Assembly: GCA_023421075.1 (NCBI GenBank)
Contig: JAEZUM010000082.1
Span: 1 to 64,000, forward strand
Reading direction: 5' to 3'
Source of the DNA: Bacillota bacterium
GTDB taxonomy: Bacteria; Bacillota; Clostridia; Lachnospirales; Lachnospiraceae
DNA: 64,000 nucleotides
Shown: positions 24,063 to 32,703 of the stretch, in pieces
Numbering within the stretch: the stretch's first letter is position 1
Layout: each line of letters starts with the position of its first letter
Made by a program: the position numbers and the translations under genes
Notes under the pieces: generated by a model
The model's database searches: none
The model's input: only the letters and a program-made list of their open reading frames with translations
Told to the model about the DNA's origin: nothing

Positions 24063-24821
24063 ATGAATACAGATTATAGAAATGAAAATACACCGGATCC
24101 ATCACCTATATATAAACCATTACATACTTCATTCTCATCTATAATAAAGAATCAAATCCATTCTATTCTACATACAAAACCTCTTCCGAGAGGCTTTCAT
24201 TTCCGACTTCTCATGCTCATGCTGCTATTTGCCGCGATCTCTACCTGCTATATTCATTCGAATGCGAAGGCAGATACCTCCCTACAAGAAGGGATTGCAA
24301 GTAAGGTCCTTCGCTTTCATGTAATAGCAAACAGTGACAGCGAGGAGGACCAGCAGCTCAAGCTCAAGGTAAAGGAAGCACTGGTCAATCATCTGACCCC
24401 TGAGCTTAAGGATATCAATGATATCAAAAAGGTAAAAGCCATAGTAACAAAACAGCTTGAAGAGATTAAAACCATCGCCGAGAATACCATTCATCAGCAT
24501 GGTTATCATTATTCGGTAACGGTATCCCTGGAGGACTGTTATTTCCCTCTTAAGATCTATGGTGATTATGCTTTTCCCCCCGGATATTATCAAGCCCTTC
24601 GAGTAAAAATCGGTAACGCAGAGGGCAAGAATTGGTGGTGTGTGATGTTTCCTCCTCTTTGCTTCGTCGATGAAACCTATAGTATTGTCGATGAGAATTC
24701 CAAGGAGAAGCTCCTGGAGCTTCTATCCGACGAGGAATATGATGCTCTGATCAGCGGAAAAACCCCTGTTAAGATTAAGTTCAAGTTGGTTGAAAAAATC
24801 AAGGAGTTATTTACAGATTAA
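24063..24821 (+). CDS. spoIIR: Stage II sporulation protein R
   Basis: Forespore-made secreted signal that triggers SpoIIGA to process pro-sigma-E in the mother cell. A long basic N-terminus (1-42) precedes a membrane/signal segment (about 45-62, LLMLMLLFAAISTCYI). The SpoIIR domain follows: LRFHVIANSDSEEDQQLKLKVK, the hallmark, then LEDCYFPLKIYGDYAFPPGYYQALRV and GKNWWCVMFPPLCF. The length of 252 is within family range. AAGGAGG is 5 nt before the ATG, and a sigma-F-like promoter lies just upstream. This is direct evidence that the organism has the endospore pathway. Confidence 0.95.
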   Translation: MNTDYRNENTPDPSPIYKPLHTSFSSIIKNQIHSILHTKPLPRGFHFRLLMLMLLFAAISTCYIHSNAKADTSLQEGIASKVLRFHVIANSDSEEDQQLKLKVKEALVNHLTPELKDINDIKKVKAIVTKQLEEIKTIAENTIHQHGYHYSVTVSLEDCYFPLKIYGDYAFPPGYYQALRVKIGNAEGKNWWCVMFPPLCFVDETYSIVDENSKEKLLELLSDEEYDALISGKTPVKIKFKLVEKIKELFTD

Positions 24822-24868
24822 TAATTAATCCATATCGAGTTGATTCGTCAATTCACTTATCATGGAGA

Positions 24869-24906
24869 AGACCAATGATTCTGTTTCTTGTTTCATTGGT
24901 TTTTTC
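24869..24906 (+). terminator. Terminator of spoIIR
   Basis: ACCAATGA (24871-24878) pairs with TCATTGGT (24893-24900), followed by TTTTTC. Confidence 0.85.
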
Positions 24907-24986
24907 ATGTGATTCTCAATCGCGAATTGTATCCGCCCCATCAATATGTTAGAATACATCTATCCATGAATACTACGGAGGTAAGT

Positions 24987-25865
24987 ATGAATTCCATTAC
25001 GGTGAACGCCTATGCAAAAATAAATCTCGGTCTTGATGTCCTGCGCACACGTCCGGACGGATATCATGATGTATGTATGATCATGCAATCGCTGGATCTG
25101 CATGATTTAATCACAATCAGTAAATCTGAGGAGGAGGGAATTAAAATTCGAACCAATCTTTCCTACCTTCCAAGCAATCAAGACAATTTAGTTTATAAAG
25201 CAGCCTCTCTGTTTTTTCAGACGTTAGGATTAAACGAAGGCCTTTCCATAGAGCTGGAGAAGAATATTCCGGTTGCGGCAGGTCTGGCAGGAGGAAGCTC
25301 GGATGCAGCTGCAACCCTGATCGGCTTGAACAAGCTGTATGAAGCCGGAATGAGTCTACCAAAGCTGCAACAGCTGGGTGTGAAGATCGGTGCGGATGTT
25401 CCTTATTGCCTGATGTTAGGCACTGCTCTGTCCGAGGGAATCGGTGAGGTACTAACCCCTCTCCCTTCCATGCCTGCTTGCTCCATCCTTCTGGTGAAGC
25501 CGGATATCAGCGTATCTACAAAATATGTCTATGATAACCTAAGGCTGAATGAACACAGTATCCATCCGGATATTTCAGCTATGACAACCGCCCTGGAAAA
25601 TAAAGACATTTATCATTTAGCCAAAAATATGGACAATATTCTTCAGTCCGTTACCGTAAAAGAATATCCGATCATTTCAGATATCAAGGATAAGATGAAG
25701 GAACTCGGTGCGCTTACCTCAATCATGAGCGGTAGCGGACCTACGGTATTTGGAATTTATCAAAATAGAGCTATGGCAAAAAAGGCTTATTCCTATTTTA
25801 AAAAATACCAGCATTTCGGTAAGCAGGTCTTCCTAACAACCCCTTATTGGCCAAAGAACGAATGA
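24987..25865 (+). CDS. ispE: 4-diphosphocytidyl-2-C-methyl-D-erythritol kinase
   Basis: GHMP kinase that phosphorylates the 2-hydroxyl of CDP-methylerythritol in the MEP isoprenoid pathway. The start MNSITVNAYAKINLGLDV is typical. The ATP-binding glycine loop PVAAGLAGGSSDAAA lies near 95-109, GADVPYCL near 138, and the C-terminal GHMP motif IMSGSGPTVFGIY near 258. The length of 292 is normal. I take the ATG at 24987, 6 nt after GGAGG; the in-frame extension to 24888 overlaps the spoIIR terminator. The following MFS gene may be co-transcribed. Confidence 0.95.
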   Translation: MNSITVNAYAKINLGLDVLRTRPDGYHDVCMIMQSLDLHDLITISKSEEEGIKIRTNLSYLPSNQDNLVYKAASLFFQTLGLNEGLSIELEKNIPVAAGLAGGSSDAAATLIGLNKLYEAGMSLPKLQQLGVKIGADVPYCLMLGTALSEGIGEVLTPLPSMPACSILLVKPDISVSTKYVYDNLRLNEHSIHPDISAMTTALENKDIYHLAKNMDNILQSVTVKEYPIISDIKDKMKELGALTSIMSGSGPTVFGIYQNRAMAKKAYSYFKKYQHFGKQVFLTTPYWPKNE

Positions 25866-25920
25866 TTACATAAAATATTTAATAATACAGGCATTTCTGC
25901 CTTAGAAAGGGAAACACCTC

Positions 25921-27186
25921 ATGTCAGGCAAACAATATACCTATCGTAATACCACCTTCTCCTGTTACCGTGGTTACATGACACAGGCGATCATTAATAA
26001 CTTAGCTCCTCTGTTATTCATCATTTTTCAGACCAGCTTTCACATCTCCTATGCTAAGCTTGGGCAATTGGTTCTGGTCAACTTTGCCACACAGCTCCTT
26101 ACGGATGCATGGGCCTCCAGATATGCTGACCATTTTGGTTACCGTAAATGTATGGTTGCCGCACATGCGCTATCCACAATTGGTCTGGTCAGTCTCGGAG
26201 TTCTTCCTCTCCTTCTGCCAAGTCCTTATATTGGTCTAGTGATTGCCGTCATGCTCTACGCGATCGGCGGTGGTTTGTTAGAGGTCGTGGTGAGCCCGAT
26301 TATCGAAGCCCTACCGAATGACAATAAGGAAGCCTCAATGAGTCTGCTTCATTCCTTCTATTGCTGGGGCCAGATGCTGGTTGTCTTCTTAAGCACCTTC
26401 CTTTTATGTTTGATTGGACGTGATCTGTGGTTTCTTTTGCCGATCCTTTGGGCCTTGTTTCCGTTCTACAATATGTTTCAATTTCTTCGTGTACCTCTCT
26501 TGCCACTGGTAAAGGAGGGACATAATATGAAGCTGAAGGAGCTTTTTTCCTTTCCTGCCTTTTATCTGGCAATCGTATTGATGATCTGCGCCGGAGCCAG
26601 TGAATTAACGATGTCACAGTGGTCCTCGATCTTCGCCGAAAAGGGACTCGGTATCCCAAAGCTATACGGTGATTTGATGGGACCCGGACTCTTTGCACTA
26701 CTCATGGCCATCGGACGAACCATTTATGGCAAATTAGGCGATCGTCTCCCGATGAAGCTTTCTTTATTCGCAAACAGCATATTGTGTATCATAACCTATC
26801 TCGTTACAGTATTTAGTCCTTATCCACTTCTATCCTTGCTGGCCTGCAGCCTATGCGGTCTGTCTGTCAGCCTTATGTGGCCCGGAACCTTCAGTCTTAC
26901 CTCAGCTGCCTTCCCAAGAGGCGGAACCCTGATGTTCGGAATTCTTGCTATCTGCGGTGATCTCGGCTGTTCTATCGGCCCTTGGCTCGCCGGCAAGATC
27001 TCGGACTCCGTTCAGACTACAGGTCGCACACTCGCAATATGGATGAACAGTACACTGGAATACGAACAGATGGGATTACGAACCGGTCTCCTCGTCGCGA
27101 CCCTGTTTCCTGTCCTGATGGCCATAAGCCTTATCATCTTCCGCCGCCGCAACCGCCCTTCTGCTGACTTGGAAGAGACAAATTAG
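25921..27186 (+). CDS. MFS transporter, 12 membrane segments
   Basis: Major facilitator superfamily permease with two six-helix bundles separated by a short loop around residues 192-205 (LPLVKEGHNMKLKELF). The sequence has the loop 2-3 type ASRYADHFGYRKC (near 60) and the second-half equivalent GKLGDRLPMKLS (near 275), typical of proton-driven exporters and FucP-like carriers. The substrate is not evident. It begins 55 bases after ispE with AAAGGGA 8 nt before the ATG. Its GC is clearly higher than that of the next gene. Confidence 0.88.
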   Translation: MSGKQYTYRNTTFSCYRGYMTQAIINNLAPLLFIIFQTSFHISYAKLGQLVLVNFATQLLTDAWASRYADHFGYRKCMVAAHALSTIGLVSLGVLPLLLPSPYIGLVIAVMLYAIGGGLLEVVVSPIIEALPNDNKEASMSLLHSFYCWGQMLVVFLSTFLLCLIGRDLWFLLPILWALFPFYNMFQFLRVPLLPLVKEGHNMKLKELFSFPAFYLAIVLMICAGASELTMSQWSSIFAEKGLGIPKLYGDLMGPGLFALLMAIGRTIYGKLGDRLPMKLSLFANSILCIITYLVTVFSPYPLLSLLACSLCGLSVSLMWPGTFSLTSAAFPRGGTLMFGILAICGDLGCSIGPWLAGKISDSVQTTGRTLAIWMNSTLEYEQMGLRTGLLVATLFPVLMAISLIIFRRRNRPSADLEETN

Positions 27187-27290
27187 AGATGCTGTGAAAG
27201 TATACCCTGCCGGTAGCTCCTAATAGTGTACACTGCGAACTGACGACAAATATATTAGACGCCTTCTTCTTTAGAAAGGAAAGTCCTTAT

Positions 27291-28082
27291 ATGATAACAA
27301 TATTTGATTATTTTGGATATGATACTCCTTACAAACAACGATATAAATTTATTAAAGAAGCTGGATTTGACGGCGTCTTGTTGTTTTGGAGTGATGAGTT
27401 TGGAAATAAGGATTATAAGTTATTACCCCAATATGCTAGAGAAGCCGGATTATTTGTTGAAAACATTCATACCTCATTTGAAAGCCTTAATAGCTTATGG
27501 CTTGACAATTTAGATGGAAAACGCAATGTAGAATATTTAATTCAATGCATCGATGACTGTTCAAATTATGAAATACCAACAATGATAGTTCATTTAACAG
27601 AAGGCAGTAGTCCACCAGAAGCGACCCATATCGGCTTCAATCGTATAAAATTATTAACTGATCGAGCAGAACGAAAAGGAATAAATATTGCATTGGAGAA
27701 TTTGAGAAGACCAGATTATTTGGAATATGTATATGCTAATGTAAAATCTGACAGACTTAAATTCTGCTTTGATAGTGGTCATCAAAACTGTCATCCACAT
27801 TGCAAAGATTTAGATTTATTATCAATGTATGGTGACAAACTGATTGCTTTGCATTTACACGATAATGATGGTACGCAAGACCAACATATGTTACCATTTG
27901 AAGGCAATATCAAATGGGAAAATACAATGAAGAAAATTACATCGTGTGGTTATACTGGTGCTACAGCTTTAGAGATTACTAAGAATGCAAGGTATGAAAT
28001 TCTTACTTGCAAAGAATTTCTCGACCTAGCATATGAAAGAGCAAAACGTTTAAATAACTTTAGATATAAGGGTACAGAATAG
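27291..28082 (+). CDS. Sugar phosphate isomerase/epimerase-like TIM-barrel protein
   Basis: A 263-residue AP-endonuclease-2/xylose-isomerase-like barrel, the fold of many sugar isomerases, epimerases and inosose-type enzymes. Barrel strands with typical metal ligands are visible: VENIHTSFES, PTMIVHLTE, NIALENLRRPDYLEYV (Glu), FCFDSGHQNCH (Asp/His), LIALHLHDNDG (His/Asp) and ATALEITKN (Glu). The substrate is unknown. Codon use is much more AT-rich than in the MFS gene before it, and a perfect 22-bp hairpin lies 32 bases after the stop, which suggests acquisition by transfer. AAAGGAAA precedes the ATG. Confidence 0.88.
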   Translation: MITIFDYFGYDTPYKQRYKFIKEAGFDGVLLFWSDEFGNKDYKLLPQYAREAGLFVENIHTSFESLNSLWLDNLDGKRNVEYLIQCIDDCSNYEIPTMIVHLTEGSSPPEATHIGFNRIKLLTDRAERKGINIALENLRRPDYLEYVYANVKSDRLKFCFDSGHQNCHPHCKDLDLLSMYGDKLIALHLHDNDGTQDQHMLPFEGNIKWENTMKKITSCGYTGATALEITKNARYEILTCKEFLDLAYERAKRLNNFRYKGTE

Positions 28083-28113
28083 CATTTTCTGAAGCCCATG
28101 CCAACATGTAAAA

Positions 28114-28185
28114 AACATAAGAAGGCGACTGAGTATGGGTATGCGAAATACACATGAATACCTTACTCAGTCGCCTTCTTATGTT
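28114..28185. repeat. 22-bp perfect stem-loop after the TIM-barrel gene
   Basis: Bases 28114-28135 and 28164-28185 are exact reverse complements around AAGAAGGCGACTGAG / CTCAGTCGCCTTCTT. The 28-nt loop has GGTAT/ATACC. It lies between convergent genes and could be a bidirectional terminator or a mobile hairpin; it lacks a good T run. Confidence 0.75.
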
Positions 28186-28287
28186 CCAATACTGTCTGAT
28201 CTATCTTTTGCTTTTATTGTTTAGGTTTTATGGTTTTGCTCTTATGTCATTGTTTTTAAGGTTTTATACACGACCTGCACAACTCAT

Positions 28288-28884
28288 TTATTTTACTTCT
28301 TTTCCGTCACGCCAGGCTTCCAACTTACTGATGGTCGAATCGATGGTTCTTCTCGATATCTCGGGAAGATCCCCGCCCCAAGCTTTGGTTGCCTCTTCAA
28401 AACCCTTCTTTACAGCATTAATCAGTTCATCTGCCTTAGAGGTGTCTCCGCCGGATAACGCTTTTGCAAATTCCACTAAGCGGTTAGAGGTCTGTTCTAC
28501 ACCCCAAAAACCATCCTCCGCAACATCCTTCTGTGCCTGTAATCTGGTTTCATCATCTACCTGTACCTTACCTTCGCGTAATAGACCGTAGATATCAGTA
28601 GCATCATTAAAGGTTTCTCCTTGTGCTTTTAAGAGCTTTTGAACAAGATCTCGCAGGCCCTGTGTTCTTCTGTCTGCATCTGCTTTTAATCGGTCTATAG
28701 TGACCTGATCTCTGGAGTAAATCTTCTTCGTTTCGGCTGACTGCTCGCTCTTCTCATACACTGCTGCCTGAGAATTGTCGGATGCCTTCGCCTGTTCTGC
28801 TTGCGACGACTGGTTTGTTTTCGTTTTAGCAGTACCTTTGTTTTCATAGGATTGATTTACATTAGATATTCCATTCACACTCAT
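28288..28884 (-). CDS. Conserved protein of unknown function, soluble and helical
   Basis: I do not recognise this family. The 198 residues begin with a disordered, polar segment (about 1-60, rich in Gln, Ser, Asn and Lys: TKTNQSSQAEQAKASDNSQA). A helical domain follows: SRDQVTIDRLKADADRRTQ, GLRDLVQKLLKAQGETFND, DDETRLQAQKDVAEDGFWG, VEQTSNRLVEFAKALSGGD and SRRTIDSTISKLEAWRDG. There is no signal peptide or membrane segment. The ATG at 28884 has GGAGG 9 nt upstream; the longer in-frame start has none. It has no clear operon partner. Confidence 0.75.
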   Translation of the reverse strand: MSVNGISNVNQSYENKGTAKTKTNQSSQAEQAKASDNSQAAVYEKSEQSAETKKIYSRDQVTIDRLKADADRRTQGLRDLVQKLLKAQGETFNDATDIYGLLREGKVQVDDETRLQAQKDVAEDGFWGVEQTSNRLVEFAKALSGGDTSKADELINAVKKGFEEATKAWGGDLPEISRRTIDSTISKLEAWRDGKEVK

Positions 28885-29297
28885 ACATTTCATCCTCCAT
28901 GATAAAGTCGGGGGATTTCTCCTCCTTGGTAATCGGTAAAAATTCACCTAAGTTCCGCCTTGAGCCTTCCGTGGCTGCAAGAATAACCTGATTCGTCTTT
29001 CAAACATTTCTGTAACCTATATTTCGGTATTTTAAGGATAATAGTTTATAGTCCTGCAAAAATAGTATAAAAATACTTTAATTAATGAAAAATCATATTG
29101 TTTTTACAAAAAAATACAACTTGCTATTTACAATTTATGTATATTAGTGTATTATGATATCAAATCTCCCATTATCAAGTATAATGAGAGTTAATTTAAT
29201 TATTACATAATTATTGATAGAATGCATGCAGGTTAATGTATAAATTATTCCCCGTACTAATAATATTCATATTATTAGAATCAACCAACAGCATGTG
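28885..29297. other. AT-rich spacer without a gene
   Basis: Contains the likely promoter of the unknown helical gene on the minus strand and two small hairpins, CTCCCATTAT-CAAGT-ATAATGAGAG near 29166-29190 and CTAATAATA-TTCA-TATTATTAG near 29257-29279. I see nothing else in it. Confidence 0.5.
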
Positions 29298-29350
29298 AAA
29301 AATGCCCCACACAATCCTTGATGGCATCAGCCTGTTTGTGGGGCATTTTT
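29298..29350. terminator. Terminator of the SPOCS-LysM gene (bidirectional)
   Basis: AAAAATGCCCCACA (29298-29311) pairs perfectly with TGTGGGGCATTTTT (29337-29350). Confidence 0.9.
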
Positions 29351-29370
29351 CTATGATGGGTTATATTCTC

Positions 29371-30939
29371 TTATAAAACAGTATCTACTTTCTTCATGAT
29401 AATCAGCTTATCGCCTTCTTTGATCTTGTCGTCCTCCAACTCATTCACTGCCATGATGTTATCCACAGTCGTATAGTATTTCTTTGCAATATTCCACAGG
29501 CTATCATTCCTCTTTACAACATATCCGATGATTCCGGGCATTGCCTGCAGCTTTTCCATGTCCAGTTCATTAACTACAACATCGGTTATGATTGACTCTG
29601 TAATTACATCGAATACAATGGTATTCAGATTAATGGTAGCCTTAACTTCTATTTCCTCACTATCTAACATCATAACGCTAAGCTGGTCGATGCAAGGCTT
29701 AACTTCATAATTGCTTCCCGGCTTCATTCCCTTCAGCTCAATCACCTGTGAGAATGGTATGATACCCTTCATTGAATTCATCGGTTTTCGATCATCTTCC
29801 GAGATATACAGTATATTCACTTCGATGACACCCTCGACCTGAAGCTCAGTACCCTCGGCAACAACATCATCGATCTGAATATCACCGCTGGCATGGCAGA
29901 TCTGAAGTATTCTCGGTTGGTCATCCGTTACTCTGATTCGATCAGCAATGCGATATTTGCTATTATTCTTAATCACCAGATTTTCATAGTCCGCGTTACG
30001 GATAATTGGAGTGATTTCCTTCAGCGGACTGTAAATATCGCATAGTATCTCGGGTTCACAGGTCTCATATACCTTAATACCCAGATCAAGAATAACTTCG
30101 AGATCGATGATTCTGCTCTCTCCGTCGGGATCCGGTTTTACCTCAAGGCTCTTGCTGGCGATGCTGAAGGTAATATCCTCGATCATCTCCTCGGTACAGC
30201 CATTACAATCAATACTACCGCTAAAGGGCACTTCGGTCTCGAAATACTCCATCGGGTTCTCTTCATCCTCGGTGGTATAGAAGATGAACACCGGTAACTC
30301 ACCCTTTATGGTAAATTTATCATCGAGAAGTCTTACCTCAACATTGCTAAGGCCCACATCCGAAAATAGCAGGGCATTGATATTTCCCTTATTTGCCGGC
30401 AGCATAATCTCATCTTTAATTCGGAAGGTATCCCTTTTATTAATTGCAACATTGGTTACCTCAATCTTCTTATTTATGTATTGCACATCCTCAGAGCCCT
30501 CGACCATAACTGCCGTTTCCTCGTCATAAAGCTCTTCCACTGCCACATATAAGCGAACAATTGATTTAACGCTTAGCTTTCTGGAATTAATAAGACCCGT
30601 TGTAAGATCCTCCAATTCCCACTTTACAATTGGATCATCATCCGAGCAGTTGATATCCATGTTGATTACTTCGTCGAAGGGAATCTCTCCAGAGATATTA
30701 TGTATCGGTCTGACATCTCCGTCGCACAGGTAGAGAACATTAAAGCCTAGTGCTCCTTTAACCAAAAGTTTTCCATTCATTGCTTTAATATCATTAATTT
30801 TTACTTCGCCCTGCCCTGTAATAATCTGATCAATGTCCGGTTTCACATCAGGGACATTAAAGTCATCGTCCAATGTAAGTTGCAGGGTGCTCTTACATTT
30901 CAATTTATTCATATGAATATTCTTTTTAATCAAATCCAC
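29371..30939 (-). CDS. SPOCS (DUF3794) and LysM domain protein, spore envelope
   Basis: A 522-residue protein with tandem SPOCS (DUF3794) beta domains and a C-terminal LysM domain (about 475-520: VKRNDSLWNIAKKYYTTVDNIMAVNELED, shortened here to its hallmark SLWNIAKKYY) that binds peptidoglycan. Repeats of the type VEGVIEVNILYISEDDRKP and VKGALGFNVLYLCDGD mark the SPOCS units. In related Clostridia such proteins are found in spore coat or cortex layers. The start is a GTG at 30939, 7 nt after AAGGAGG; an ATG at 30987 lies upstream of that site and is less likely. No signal peptide is present, as expected for mother-cell coat proteins. Confidence 0.88.
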   Translation of the reverse strand: MDLIKKNIHMNKLKCKSTLQLTLDDDFNVPDVKPDIDQIITGQGEVKINDIKAMNGKLLVKGALGFNVLYLCDGDVRPIHNISGEIPFDEVINMDINCSDDDPIVKWELEDLTTGLINSRKLSVKSIVRLYVAVEELYDEETAVMVEGSEDVQYINKKIEVTNVAINKRDTFRIKDEIMLPANKGNINALLFSDVGLSNVEVRLLDDKFTIKGELPVFIFYTTEDEENPMEYFETEVPFSGSIDCNGCTEEMIEDITFSIASKSLEVKPDPDGESRIIDLEVILDLGIKVYETCEPEILCDIYSPLKEITPIIRNADYENLVIKNNSKYRIADRIRVTDDQPRILQICHASGDIQIDDVVAEGTELQVEGVIEVNILYISEDDRKPMNSMKGIIPFSQVIELKGMKPGSNYEVKPCIDQLSVMMLDSEEIEVKATINLNTIVFDVITESIITDVVVNELDMEKLQAMPGIIGYVVKRNDSLWNIAKKYYTTVDNIMAVNELEDDKIKEGDKLIIMKKVDTVL

Positions 30940-31058
30940 GCTGAATCCCTCCTTAAATTTGGACATACGATGGAATGCCTCTGTCATATCTTATTCCTGC
31001 AAGTACAGTTTTATGATATGAAAAATTCAAAGATTTGTCTTGAATGGTTCTATGGAAA

Positions 31059-31073
31059 TGAGAGTGATTCTCA
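31059..31073. promoter_or_regulatory. Fur/PerR-like 7-1-7 palindrome before ccdA
   Basis: TGAGAGT-G-ATTCTCA has the 15-bp 7-1-7 form of Fur-family boxes with one mismatch between halves. A TATAAT (31077-31082) begins four bases later, so a bound repressor would cover the promoter. Confidence 0.5.
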
Positions 31074-31160
31074 ATATATAATAAGTCTATCATAAAGAAC
31101 AAGAACTGATAACCAAGTCACACTTAGTAAGGAGGGAGCCCTCAAAGTAGAGGCAAACAT

Positions 31161-31886
31161 ATGACAAACGGCACACTATTTATCAGCACAGTATTTACTG
31201 CTGGGCTACTTTCTTTCTTCGCTCCATGTATTTTTCCTTTACTACCAGTCTATATCTCCCATTTGTCGGTGGATGCGAGTGGACAGGTAGTAAAGGGCTT
31301 TCGAGTTCTAGGGTTAACGATACGCCCTATGCTTTTCTTACGCACCGTTTTATTTGTAGCAGGTCTTGCTACCACCTTCGTGATCTTAGGCTTCGGCGCA
31401 GGATTCTTGGGACGTTTCATTGAAGGGACTTGGTTCATAAAAATCATGGGTATGGTGGTGATTTTGCTCGGTATTCATCAAACCGGTCTATTACACTTTA
31501 ATTTTCTCGAGCGTGAGAAGAGGTTGCATTTCGAAGCCAGCAAAGGCAATCGCTATTTCAGCAATTACTTACTTGGGTTAACCTTCAGCTTTGGATGGAC
31601 CCCCTGTATCGGACCGACACTTGGTGCTGTTCTTAGCTTATCTGCCAGTGAAGGCAATGCTTTCTATGGTGGATTCCTGATGCTAATCTACACATTAGGT
31701 CTTATGATTCCATTCCTGGTGCTGGCACTTTTTACAGACTTGCTGCTCGGTAAAATACGAGGCCTTACAAAGCATATGAAAACCATCAAAATCGTGAGTG
31801 GTGCCATTATCATATCGATGGGTGTCCTGCTTATGATGGATCGTCTAACCAACATAACTATATTCTTTGAACAATTCACTCTGTAA
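31161..31886 (+). CDS. ccdA: CcdA-type transmembrane thiol-disulfide transporter
   Basis: Six-helix membrane protein that carries reducing equivalents from cytosolic thioredoxin to outer-face thioredoxin-like proteins. The paired redox cysteines are in FFAPCIFPLLP (about residue 23) and GWTPCIGPTLG (about 148), in the inverted-repeat halves typical of CcdA. The length of 241 is normal. No cytochrome c maturation genes are nearby; the downstream TlpA-like lipoprotein and MsrAB name the likely clients. AGAGG is 7 nt before the ATG. It is the first gene of the five-gene block ending at 36472. Confidence 0.94.
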   Translation: MTNGTLFISTVFTAGLLSFFAPCIFPLLPVYISHLSVDASGQVVKGFRVLGLTIRPMLFLRTVLFVAGLATTFVILGFGAGFLGRFIEGTWFIKIMGMVVILLGIHQTGLLHFNFLEREKRLHFEASKGNRYFSNYLLGLTFSFGWTPCIGPTLGAVLSLSASEGNAFYGGFLMLIYTLGLMIPFLVLALFTDLLLGKIRGLTKHMKTIKIVSGAIIISMGVLLMMDRLTNITIFFEQFTL

Positions 31887-31937
31887 ATACGATAACCCAT
31901 ACACGTATCTAAAAATTGATTTGAAAGGAGAACGATT

Positions 31938-32645
31938 ATGAAAAAATTAATGAGCATTACGATACTTATATTCTCTCTCGTGCTAGTACTTGCCGCTTGC
32001 AGAAAAGACATGGAAGATAATCCTGTTCCAGCTCCATCCGGAGATGCCGTAAAACAAGAAGGTATGCTTCCGGAGAAGGACATGACGGACACTAAAGATG
32101 TTTTGGAAGAAAAGGAGATGTCAGCACAAGAAGACCGGATGGAAAAACAAGATGATATGACTGATGGTAAATCAGGTGATGCTATGGAAAAAGATACTAA
32201 GGATGATAGTGCTATGATGAATGAGGGTGAGATAGCACCCAGCTTCACCTTTATGACATTGGACGGAGACACTGTAAGTCTAGATGATCTGAAAGGTGAG
32301 AAAGTCTATGTGAAATTCTGGGCTTCCTGGTGCCCGATTTGTATCGGGGGGCTTGAAGAAATTGATACGCTTACAGCTGAGGTGGAAGGCTTTCAGGTTA
32401 TCACGGTAGTCACCCCGAATTTTAGAGGTGAAAAATCCGTTGAGGATTTCAAGGCATGGTATGATCCGATGAAGACTCCGAACCTGACCGTGCTTCTCGA
32501 TGTCGATGGCTCCTATGCAAAAGAATTTGGCGTAAGAGCATACCCAACCTCTGTTTATATTGGATCGGACAGTACCTTAATCAAAGTGGCTCCCGGTCAT
32601 GTGGATAATGAAACTATCCAAGAAACCATAGAAACTTTCTATTAA
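31938..32645 (+). CDS. TlpA/redoxin-like thiol-disulfide lipoprotein with Met-rich linker
   Basis: Lipid-anchored extracytoplasmic thioredoxin-fold protein. The signal peptide ends in LVLAAC (lipidated Cys near 21). Residues about 24-97 form an acidic linker with nine methionines (for example EKEMSAQEDRMEKQDDM and DSAMMNEGE). The redoxin domain follows, with WASWCPICIGGLEE (Cys near 132 and 135) and the cis-Pro region RAYPTSVYIG. It probably accepts electrons from CcdA and passes them to MsrAB, as the Etrx proteins do in Streptococcus pneumoniae; this role is inferred from the gene order. AAAGGAG is 7 nt before the ATG. Confidence 0.92.
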   Translation: MKKLMSITILIFSLVLVLAACRKDMEDNPVPAPSGDAVKQEGMLPEKDMTDTKDVLEEKEMSAQEDRMEKQDDMTDGKSGDAMEKDTKDDSAMMNEGEIAPSFTFMTLDGDTVSLDDLKGEKVYVKFWASWCPICIGGLEEIDTLTAEVEGFQVITVVTPNFRGEKSVEDFKAWYDPMKTPNLTVLLDVDGSYAKEFGVRAYPTSVYIGSDSTLIKVAPGHVDNETIQETIETFY

Positions 32646-32703
32646 TAAGACAAATTTGTGCTGATGCCCAGATTCGCGTGCATTGGCAGTAAGGAGGGTC
32701 TAT

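Noticed and set aside
26300..26698. Minus-strand ORF of 132 codons inside the MFS gene
   Set aside because: Arg/Ser-rich shadow of the higher-GC membrane protein; no start site.
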